From: CAYGJN01 sp964350135
Lineage (GTDB): Bacteria; Bdellovibrionota; Bacteriovoracia; Bacteriovoracales; Bacteriovoracaceae
Assembly: GCA_964350135.1 (NCBI GenBank)
Contig: CAYGJN010000060.1
Span: forward strand, 1-16,374
Direction of reading: 5' to 3'
Length of the DNA stretch: 16,374 nt
Part shown: positions 1-6,229 of the stretch, piece by piece
Layout of the letters: every line of letters begins with the position of its first letter
How positions within the stretch are numbered: position 1 is the first letter of the stretch
Notes under the pieces: generated by a model
Told to the model about the DNA's origin: nothing
The model's input: only the letters and a program-made list of their open reading frames with translations
The model's database searches: none
Program-made: the position numbers and the translations under genes

Positions 1-293
1 TTGAAAAAGCAGGCATTCTCCCTGAAGTTAATCTAGATAAGAAAGATAAACCTACTCATAAAAAATATGCACTTCAGATTGGGTCATTTACAACCCTTGA
101 GGAAGCTGTTGAAGTTGTAAATTATAGCGCTCGTTTTGGTTTTAATTCTAAAATTCGTCAGAAGAAGATAAAAGGCCAAACTTGGTACCGTGTCCATTTA
201 AGTGATTTTAGTTTAACAAGAGAAGCAAGATCTTTTGCTAAGAAAAAAGATATCAATCGATATTTCTCTGAATATTTTATTGTTCCACTTTAG
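1..293 (+). CDS. SPOR-domain protein, C-terminal part
   Basis: This is the 3' end of a gene that begins left of the window; the reading frame runs from base 3 to a TAG at 291-293. The visible 96 residues end in a SPOR domain: YALQIGSFTTLEEA opens the domain, WYRVHL sits in the middle beta strand, and the protein ends FIVPL. SPOR domains bind glycan strands stripped of stem peptides at division septa, so the protein probably works in the periplasm at the cell wall, often in division or peptidoglycan remodelling. The upstream part that would name the protein (for example a membrane anchor or an amidase) is not visible. Its stop codon overlaps the stop codon of the convergent next gene by 4 bp, so no intrinsic terminator fits between them. 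Confidence 0.85.
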   Translation, partial: EKAGILPEVNLDKKDKPTHKKYALQIGSFTTLEEAVEVVNYSARFGFNSKIRQKKIKGQTWYRVHLSDFSLTREARSFAKKKDINRYFSEYFIVPL

Positions 294-1072
294 TTTTTAA
301 AAAAACGTCCTTCTGCAATTTGTTCAAAAATTTCAGGTTTTTCAATATGGATAAGATGACCAATATTTCCAACAATAATATGCCTTGCAGTTGGACATGC
401 TTTTCTGAGATCTTCCCAGTGATTTTTGCCGTATAACTGATCATCCTCAAGATTAAAAAATATACTTTCTTTTAGATTTAATTTTTCAAAAAAAGGCTCT
501 GCTTTAAAGTTTTTAATGGCGCTTACTTGTTCTAAGAAACAACTAGGCTGTTGATGGTTATTGCCAACTCTTCTGTAATTAAAATATTGATAAGCCTTTT
601 CATAAGAGTTTTCTAAAAAAGTTTTGGAAAAAAAAGGAGCGATATTTTTTTTAAAAGACTGGATATCCCCTGGTTGGATTATATCCCAATCTTTAACTAA
701 CTCAGGCGTTATGGCCGGGTTAGTGCTTGAGTTTAGGCTTGTACCAAGAAAATAAAACTTAGAGCCACTTGGAAGCTGACTTCTAAACTCTGAACCAAGG
801 ACTGCTGCAATCATTCCACCTAATGCCCCAACACCAATAATATGAAAAGTGTCTGAATAAGCAGGGTTTCGATGAATAGTCTTAAGGTGGCTTTGGGCCA
901 GCTCAATTGGAGAGTAAGGGCCTTCTAGATGAATCCCGTCGTTTACTCCGGGGTTTTGCAACCTTTGGATACCTTCTATATCTGGAAACTCTGATCTTTC
1001 CTGAGAGAGATCTGGAATAATGACACCGCTAAAAGACAATCTTCCTCCAATGTTTAGCTCATTATACATCAT
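290..1072 (-). CDS. Alpha/beta-hydrolase fold protein with Ala in the nucleophile position
   Basis: The 260-residue product looks like a single-domain alpha/beta hydrolase. The nucleophile-elbow segment reads HIIGVGALGGMIAA (residues 77-90), which lines up with the common LIGHSLGGMIA, so Ala83 occupies the catalytic Ser position and Val81 replaces the first Gly of GxSxG. The acid loop (LEDDQLYG, Asp210/211) and the C-terminal His motif (GHLIHIEKPEIFEQI, His239) remain. The likely result is a pseudoenzyme or binding protein rather than an esterase. No signal peptide is visible, so it is probably cytoplasmic. The start is one of two adjacent ATGs at 1072 and 1069, and no clear Shine-Dalgarno sequence precedes them. 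It ends 4 bp inside the convergent SPOR gene and is divergent from the transpeptidase gene, with about 69 bp between them. Fold assignment is by motif only. Confidence 0.75.
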   Translation of the reverse strand: MMYNELNIGGRLSFSGVIIPDLSQERSEFPDIEGIQRLQNPGVNDGIHLEGPYSPIELAQSHLKTIHRNPAYSDTFHIIGVGALGGMIAAVLGSEFRSQLPSGSKFYFLGTSLNSSTNPAITPELVKDWDIIQPGDIQSFKKNIAPFFSKTFLENSYEKAYQYFNYRRVGNNHQQPSCFLEQVSAIKNFKAEPFFEKLNLKESIFFNLEDDQLYGKNHWEDLRKACPTARHIIVGNIGHLIHIEKPEIFEQIAEGRFFKN

Positions 1073-1141
1073 ATAATTATTGGTAATAGTCTTTTGACCT
1101 AAGGAATTCTACTCGCTAGAATTTTCTTAAGGGAGTTAAAT
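1073..1141 (+). promoter_or_regulatory. Promoter and overlapping inverted repeat upstream of the L,D-transpeptidase gene
   Basis: A sigma70-like promoter is visible: TTGACC (1094-1099), a 17-nt spacer and TAGAAT (1117-1122), predicting a start near 1129. The ribosome binding site AAGGGAG (1129-1135) lies 6 nt before the ATG, so the leader would be very short. An inverted repeat, AATTCTActcgcTAGAATT (1105-1123), covers the spacer and the -10 box, and an imperfect outer extension pairs CCTAAG with CTTAAGG. This is the usual geometry of a repressor operator. The same interval must also serve the divergent hydrolase gene. Promoter activity is inferred from sequence alone. Confidence 0.5.
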
Positions 1142-2377
1142 ATGAGACTAATTTTGTTAAGTGCTATTCTATTCTCGCTAAATACTAGAGCTAGCCTGTC
1201 CACCATTGAAGAAGAATTTCTTTATGACTTCTATACAGAGAGTATTAATAAAAATAATTATCAAGATCTTAAAAACCTAGGGAGCCTTAATCAAGATTAT
1301 CAAAAACTGTATATAGATGCTCTTTGGGATCAATGGAAAGAGGGAAAGCTTTCTTTAGAGAGTACTGATTTACAATTGGCAATTAAAGACCCTCTTATTT
1401 CTTTTGAAGAGAGATCTCGACTTTTAATGATTTACTCAGAATTATCATCAAGTAGTTCCCATAAAATAAATGAATTGTTTGAGCAATCTTATGAAGAGCT
1501 TCTACTCAGTAGAACAACTCATAAGTTGCTATACTTATATTTGAACTCAAGTAATATAAATTCTCAATCATATTCAGGTTTTACAAAAATCAAAAATTTC
1601 TATACAAATAATTACTCTGCAGAATTTTCTACATATTACAAAATTAAAAATTCTTTTAGGCCAAAGACTAAAAAAGAAATACAAGACTTAGTTTTTTTTA
1701 ATCATCAGGTTGAATCTTATAGAGATACAGTCTCTCTTTATATGTTTTGCCGACATAGCAGAAAACAGAAATGTATGATGATTATGAAAGATAATAAGGG
1801 AGAGCTTGTTTTTAATGAAGATAATGAGCTCTGGCATCAAGTTTCATTAGGTCTTGCTCGCAATGGGGTTTCTTTTGATCAAAGAAAAGGTTATACGCCT
1901 TCAGGTGTTTATACCATGGACTCAGTTATGCCTGAGGCCAATAAACAAAAGTTTTATGGAAAGTTTAGACGAATAATTCTTAACTTTATTGAAAAATCTA
2001 GCTTTGAAACCAAGCTTAAATCTTTTTTGCCAAAATCTGCTAAGTCTAAGAATTGGTGGAAAGAATCAGTAATTGCAAGAGATGTAGGAAGAAACTTACT
2101 CCGTATTCATGGGACAGGGCTTATATCTCCTGAGAATGAAGCATTTTTTCCTTTAGTTGAAACTTCTGGTTGTATCTCCAAGAGAGAAGGTCACTATAAT
2201 GGTGTTGAGTATAAAGATCAGCGTTTGTTACTTGATAAGTTAATGGACTCATTGGGACTTGAGATGAAATATGAAAATGAAGAAAAAGTTTCAGGTGTTT
2301 TATATGTTGTTGAACTTGATAATAAAAAGAAAGCTGTGGAACTAGCTGAGATCAAAAACTATCTTGATATTAACTAA
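1142..2377 (+). CDS. Secreted L,D-transpeptidase (YkuD-like) family protein
   Basis: A 411-residue protein with an N-terminal signal peptide (MRLILLSAILFSLNTRAS). The C-terminal part carries a YkuD-type L,D-transpeptidase domain: a strand-turn segment YTPSGVYTMDSV near residue 260, then RIHGTG with His323, and VETSGCIS with Cys344. The spacing matches the family motif of a His followed about 20 residues later by [S/T]HGC. Here the His of SHGC is Ser342, but the catalytic Cys and the upstream His are retained. The family makes 3-3 crosslinks or exchanges D-amino acids or other amines on peptidoglycan tetrapeptides in the periplasm; in Bdellovibrio, L,D-transpeptidases also remodel prey wall. 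The N-terminal 200 residues are helical and unassigned. The start is supported by AAGGGAG 6 nt upstream. The 3' end overlaps the convergent gene by 8 bp. Confidence 0.75.
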   Translation: MRLILLSAILFSLNTRASLSTIEEEFLYDFYTESINKNNYQDLKNLGSLNQDYQKLYIDALWDQWKEGKLSLESTDLQLAIKDPLISFEERSRLLMIYSELSSSSSHKINELFEQSYEELLLSRTTHKLLYLYLNSSNINSQSYSGFTKIKNFYTNNYSAEFSTYYKIKNSFRPKTKKEIQDLVFFNHQVESYRDTVSLYMFCRHSRKQKCMMIMKDNKGELVFNEDNELWHQVSLGLARNGVSFDQRKGYTPSGVYTMDSVMPEANKQKFYGKFRRIILNFIEKSSFETKLKSFLPKSAKSKNWWKESVIARDVGRNLLRIHGTGLISPENEAFFPLVETSGCISKREGHYNGVEYKDQRLLLDKLMDSLGLEMKYENEEKVSGVLYVVELDNKKKAVELAEIKNYLDIN

Positions 2378-3893
2378 CCTTTTCAACTCTCATAAGGCCA
2401 TCTTGGTTTAAAACCATACGATGACGTTCTAGGCTGATAGCAGTTTCAGTTTTGTTTTTGATAGTAGAAACTCTTAATATTAAATTAAAATGATAAGTCT
2501 TCGCTACTTTAATTTTTTCTAGACCTGATTCAGAGTCAAAAAAGTGAATCTTTTTTTGAGGGTCATCAAATTTTGAAAGAAATTTTCCAAGATCCATTCT
2601 CCAAATATCTTTAACACCATTGAAGCTTATATCATTGAGTTTAGAAAGAGGGTGAAACTGGATAGTTTTTTGATAATGAAAAACTTCTTCTTTCTTACTC
2701 GGTTCCGGAGCACTTGTATCTATCTGAGTTGTCCGTAGCTCTTGAATATCATCAGGCAACTCTCTTAGTTTAAACTTTTTAACATTCTCTTTAAAATCGG
2801 CAACTTTTATAGATTTGGTTTTTCGTAGAAGGTAGCTATTTCTTAAAGTTAAAACGCCTTGTAAGTCGGGCAGAAAGCGAGAAAGCTTATCTTTTATAAC
2901 TTCTTTACTGACATCTTTTAGCCTGTCTTTTAAAACATAAGCAACGACACCTATAAAAATTAAAGGAACAAAATTAATAAGAGTATCTTGATTAGCAGCA
3001 ATCTTTAATCGTTGATACTCGGCCATCCCTGCCCAAACTGCAGCTAAGCTAGCTCCAAACATCGCTACTAAATTATGAAAAATTTTATCCTTGCTTGTAA
3101 TAACTTTTCCTAGATAAAGAGCTTCATAAATATATTTTTTTATTATTCCTTGTCTATAATAGACATACTCAATTTCTGCACGATTTAGATTATTAGACAT
3201 AGTGGGGATGCCAAGTGCTATCTGTAATTCTTTACTTTGAATAAGAAGTTTTTTTAGTTTAACAATTCTTACTTCATTACTTGTTGTTTTGCTAATTCGC
3301 CTAAGTAGGTTTGAAACTAATATATCAAAACGGTTACTAAGGTATTCAATAAGCATCAAAATATTATCTTCATGAGTACTGTAAAACTCAGAGCCCTTGG
3401 CATCATTTACAAATAATTGAAACCTATTTAGCCATCCAGCTAGATCATCTAAACTTCCTTCTTCTTTGGATTGACTCTGCTCAAGGGTTGTTACATGATC
3501 TTTTAATTTTGAATCTAATTCACAGGTATAGGCTTTTATCTCATTGATAAACTCCTCATCAATAACTGAATCCTCTGGATTTTTTAAACTAAAGTGGTTC
3601 AGTTTGCCTTGAGAGTCAAAATGAGATTTTCCTAGAACAGTTCCTTCCATTCTTTGTAAATTTTGGAAACGAGAGACAAATTGTCTTGCTGTTAATTTAG
3701 TTCCATGGGCCACCATTTTGGGGACAAAAAAGTAGGCATCAATTTTAAATTGGTCATGATCTGTATCAAATGGGTATGTTATTGCTATTTCCAATTTTTT
3801 CTTGTCGTGCTGCAGTACTCTACAGATTGAATTACTTTCATCTAATAAATCAGCTTGTAAATTATTAAATTTAGGAAGAGCTGGGTCTGTCAT
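2370..3893 (-). CDS. Unknown two-TM protein
   Basis: I do not recognise this protein. The ATG at 3893 gives 507 residues and has AGG seven bases upstream; an in-frame TTG at 3917 with AGGGA before it would add 8 residues. The N-terminal half (to about residue 270) is soluble and rich in charged residues and helices, with no signal peptide. Two hydrophobic segments follow, near residues 272-291 (HNLVAMFGASLAAVWAG) and 305-321 (INFVPLIFIGVVAYVLK), separated by a short polar loop. A basic segment and a C-terminal soluble domain of about 170 residues come next, so both ends may face the cytoplasm with a hairpin in the inner membrane. The C-terminal end looks beta-rich (TYHFNLILRVSTI). It converges with and overlaps the transpeptidase gene. 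No catalytic motif was found. Confidence 0.8.
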   Translation of the reverse strand: MTDPALPKFNNLQADLLDESNSICRVLQHDKKKLEIAITYPFDTDHDQFKIDAYFFVPKMVAHGTKLTARQFVSRFQNLQRMEGTVLGKSHFDSQGKLNHFSLKNPEDSVIDEEFINEIKAYTCELDSKLKDHVTTLEQSQSKEEGSLDDLAGWLNRFQLFVNDAKGSEFYSTHEDNILMLIEYLSNRFDILVSNLLRRISKTTSNEVRIVKLKKLLIQSKELQIALGIPTMSNNLNRAEIEYVYYRQGIIKKYIYEALYLGKVITSKDKIFHNLVAMFGASLAAVWAGMAEYQRLKIAANQDTLINFVPLIFIGVVAYVLKDRLKDVSKEVIKDKLSRFLPDLQGVLTLRNSYLLRKTKSIKVADFKENVKKFKLRELPDDIQELRTTQIDTSAPEPSKKEEVFHYQKTIQFHPLSKLNDISFNGVKDIWRMDLGKFLSKFDDPQKKIHFFDSESGLEKIKVAKTYHFNLILRVSTIKNKTETAISLERHRMVLNQDGLMRVEKVS

Positions 3894-4018
3894 AGAATTA
3901 CCTGACTTTCGGTACAATTATTTCCCTAACAAAATCCTAACAATTAAATTGGTTGATTGCAATAAATTTGACAAAGAGCGTTCCTGTTTCATCAAGTGTT
4001 TCAAAACTTAGAAATTTA

Positions 4019-4046
4019 TTGTCAGAAATACAGAGAAAGAGATAAT
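4019..4046 (+). promoter_or_regulatory. Candidate sigma70 promoter for the EEP phosphodiesterase gene
   Basis: TTGTCA (4019-4024) and GATAAT (4041-4046) are separated by 16 nt, and each differs from the consensus at one position. The predicted transcript would start near 4053 and carry a leader of about 100 nt that contains the 20-bp palindrome at 4080-4099. The assignment rests on sequence match alone in an AT-rich region, where chance matches are common. Confidence 0.4.
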
Positions 4047-4079
4047 TGAGTTAATGTCTTTAGTTTTATTATTTTTTAT

Positions 4080-4099
4080 TTAAATCATAAATGATTTAA
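4080..4099. promoter_or_regulatory. Perfect 20-bp palindrome (candidate operator)
   Basis: TTAAATCATAAATGATTTAA is a perfect inverted repeat with 9-bp arms and an AA centre. It lies in the divergent interval, 54 bp upstream of the likely ATG of the phosphodiesterase gene and downstream of the candidate promoter. A dimeric regulator binding site is the simplest reading. A transcript hairpin is possible but would be weak, because only two GC pairs are present. Confidence 0.4.
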
Positions 4100-4153
4100 G
4101 CCGATAAATTAGGAAATAAATTTTAAGTGAAGCTATCATTACAAGGAAGTCTG

Positions 4154-5134
4154 ATGAGAGTTAATTGCAAAATCATTTTCTGCTTTTTCATATCCTTTCT
4201 ATTTTCCAGTTCTGTTTTTGCTGAGAACAGTAAAAACTTTCGAGTCATGACTTATAATATAAATGCACTACCTTCGCCTGTTAAAACAGAAAAAAAAGTA
4301 TTACTACAATATATTGCTCAAAAAATTAATGAAAGCGATGCTATTGGTTCAGCTCCAGATGTTATTGTTATTCAAGAAGCATTTGTTAAAGCATCACTCA
4401 AATATTTTATAGATAAAGTAAATTATCCTTATATTCTTTCTGGTCCAAACCAATCTGACCGCGGACATATTATTCTAGATCCAAAGGATTATTATAAAAG
4501 ACCGGAGAGTGGAGAGCAGATTCGATATAAATGGTATGGCGGTGGACTATATTTACTAAGTAAACATCCTATTATACATGCTGAGCTAATTACATTCGAT
4601 GACTATTGTTCAGGTGCAGATTGTTTAGTGAATAAAGGGGCTGTTTTTGCAAGGATTCAGCCAAAAGATGTCCCGTATGCAATTGATATTTTAACTACAC
4701 ATATGAACGCTACTAATAAGCAGGCAGGAAAACCTGAAAAGGTAGTTTGGGCCAAGAAAAATCAATCGAGAGTTATTGCAGAGTTTATGGATAATTTTAG
4801 AAATAAAGATCTACCTCTTATTATTGCAGGTGATGTTAATTTATTTCCAGGAAAAGAAGTTTATAATTTATTTATGGAGTTTATCGACTCTTCAAATGTT
4901 GGTGAATACTGCTTACAAGAAGAGTCATGTCATATTGCTCGAGTAAACTCAGAAGATGAAATTTTTCTAACCACAAATGATCAACATTTTATTCAACAAT
5001 CAAGAAGGCGCAGTTTTGATATTGAGCCTGTTTATGCACATCGAGGTATGAGAGAGGTTGTGCCTGGAGATAGTAAGGGAAGACCTGCTTCTGATCATTT
5101 AAGTTACGAAGTTATTTATAAACTTAAATGGTAG
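4154..5134 (+). CDS. Secreted sphingomyelinase C-like endonuclease/exonuclease/phosphatase-fold phosphodiesterase
   Basis: A 326-residue protein beginning with a clear signal peptide (cleavage likely after VFA, residue 23). The EEP metal-dependent phosphodiesterase fold is shown by MTYNINALP (Asn35), VIVIQEAF (Glu75), GGGLYLLSKHPI (129-140), KGAVFARI, THMNA (His183, Asn185), IAGDVNLFPG (Asp227, Asn229) and SDHLSYEV (Asp314, His315). These match the catalytic set of bacterial neutral sphingomyelinases such as the Bacillus cereus enzyme. The likely reaction is Mg-dependent hydrolysis of a phosphodiester in a phospholipid or sphingolipid head group outside the cytoplasm; a secreted nuclease is the main alternative. 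Two close Cys pairs (152/157 and 253/259) may form disulfides. I chose the ATG at 4154 because AAGGA lies six bases upstream and the signal peptide starts there; an upstream in-frame GTG at 4127 lacks a well-placed site. The stop abuts the convergent thioredoxin gene with no spacer. Confidence 0.8.
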   Translation: MRVNCKIIFCFFISFLFSSSVFAENSKNFRVMTYNINALPSPVKTEKKVLLQYIAQKINESDAIGSAPDVIVIQEAFVKASLKYFIDKVNYPYILSGPNQSDRGHIILDPKDYYKRPESGEQIRYKWYGGGLYLLSKHPIIHAELITFDDYCSGADCLVNKGAVFARIQPKDVPYAIDILTTHMNATNKQAGKPEKVVWAKKNQSRVIAEFMDNFRNKDLPLIIAGDVNLFPGKEVYNLFMEFIDSSNVGEYCLQEESCHIARVNSEDEIFLTTNDQHFIQQSRRRSFDIEPVYAHRGMREVVPGDSKGRPASDHLSYEVIYKLKW

Positions 5135-5653
5135 TTAGACCTTACTTGCTGCAATTTTTAGGGCCTGATAAACTTTCTGTTTATAGTGACCTTTACCTTT
5201 TCGATTATCCTCAAGCTTGCCTGTATTGATAAAAATAGCTTTTAAAGTCTTAGGATTTACAACGGCAATAAAAGGGTAGCCTTCAACCTTATCCTTGGAA
5301 AGATTATTTTTATCTAGAAGTCTTTGAAGAATATGCATTCCTGAATCAACCATCGTTTTAGAGTCATAGTGAAAGACGCCAACTTCTAAGAGTTCAAACT
5401 TTTTATGATACTTACCTTTAAAGTCTTTGGAATGAAATATTTTGTGTAGAGATTGGCACCAAGGGCACCATTCAGCCCCAAACTTAACTAGGATTAGTTT
5501 ATTTTTCTTCTTAGCTCTATAAATACTTTGTTTAAAAGATCTTTCTTGATTGGAGCAAACTTTATATACCTTTTTTCTATCAACGCATTTTTTTGCATAA
5601 AGAGGTTGAGCGAAACACACTACTATGGCAGCAATTAGAACAGTAAACTTCAT
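5135..5653 (-). CDS. Periplasmic thioredoxin-family protein (CPWC active site)
   Basis: A 172-residue protein with a signal peptide (MKFTVLIAAIVVCFAQPLYA). The thioredoxin fold is marked by LILVKFGAEWCPWCQSLHKIF, with the redox pair Cys63-Pro-Trp-Cys66, and by the cis-Pro loop VEGYPFIAVVNP (Pro127). The AEWCPWC context resembles thioredoxin-like DUF255/DsbD-C-terminal-like proteins that act on periplasmic thiols, but the specific partner is unknown. Two further cysteines (23 and 33) sit just after the signal peptide. The start at 5653 is supported by GGAG seven bases upstream; an upstream in-frame ATG at 5698 would overlap the divergent gene and add residues before the signal peptide. Only 32 bp separate it from the divergent receiver-domain gene, so promoters there are compressed or overlap coding sequence. 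Confidence 0.85.
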   Translation of the reverse strand: MKFTVLIAAIVVCFAQPLYAKKCVDRKKVYKVCSNQERSFKQSIYRAKKKNKLILVKFGAEWCPWCQSLHKIFHSKDFKGKYHKKFELLEVGVFHYDSKTMVDSGMHILQRLLDKNNLSKDKVEGYPFIAVVNPKTLKAIFINTGKLEDNRKGKGHYKQKVYQALKIAASKV

Positions 5654-5685
5654 AAAACAACTCCTTTCATATAGAGTTATTATAT

Positions 5686-6227
5686 ATGAAATCCGCAAAG
5701 AAAAAATATGTTCTTGTTATAGATGATGATCAAGAAGTAAAGGAAGCGGCAAAAGTATTCTTTGAGCTTTCGGGATTTGCGGTGGTTATAGCTGAAAACT
5801 CTAAAGANNNNNNNNNNNNNNNNNNNNNNNNNNNNNNNNNNNNNNNNNNNNNNNNNNNNNNNNNNNNNNNNNNNNNNNNNNNNNNNNNNNNNNNNNNNNN
5901 NNNNNNNAAGTATTCTTTGAGCTTTCGGGATTTGCGGTGGTTATAGCTGAAAACTCTAAAGATGCAGTATTAAAAGCTTCTAAGCAAAGATTTGATCTGG
6001 TTATATTAAGTCTTGAAATGCCCAAATATAGAGAAGAAGATATCCTCGTTCATCTTTTAAAGACCCAGAATAATAATAATTTAAAAGTAATTGCAATTTG
6101 TTCTGAGGTTAATAATGCTCAGTTGGATAAGATTAAAGGTCAGGTAATAAAAGTATTTGCTAAGCCATTAGAGTTCCACAAAATTTTAGACTTTATACAA
6201 GTAAACCTTAAAATGAAGCTAATTTAA
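5686..6227 (+). CDS. Stand-alone receiver-like (response regulator) domain, split by an artefactual gap
   Basis: The frame begins MKSAKKKYVLVIDDDQEV, runs into 100 Ns and resumes after an exact repeat of the 55 bases preceding the gap. Collapsing the repeat gives one continuous 128-residue protein, exactly a receiver domain with no output domain. The acidic pair (Asp13/14) and the conserved Lys108 (VFAKPL) are present. The phospho-acceptor position, in FDLVILSLEMP, is Ser57 instead of Asp, and the switch Thr/Ser position is Cys87. These residues lie outside the repeated segment, so they are not assembly artefacts. The domain probably cannot take phosphate in the normal way and may act as a protein-protein adaptor (pseudo-receiver). 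No strong ribosome binding site precedes the ATG. It ends 2 bp from the convergent transporter gene. Confidence 0.8.
5753..5962. other. 100-N gap flanked by an exact 55-bp repeat (unmerged contig overlap)
   Basis: Bases 5753-5807 and 5908-5962 are identical over 55 bp, and the 100 Ns at 5808-5907 lie exactly between them. An exact end overlap of this size is typical of two contigs sharing one assembly k-mer that were scaffolded without merging. Removing one copy and the Ns restores the receiver-domain reading frame. This is a data artefact, not a biological repeat. Confidence 0.9.
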
Positions 6228-6229
6228 TA

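Noticed and set aside
3968..3973. TTGACA as a promoter for the phosphodiesterase gene
   Set aside because: A perfect -35 match, but no acceptable -10 box at 16-18 nt; the pair at 4019/4041 is better placed.
3802..4011. Plus-strand open frame of 69 codons
   Set aside because: It mostly overlaps the N-terminus of the minus-strand two-TM protein, has no good ribosome binding site and shows no recognisable protein features.
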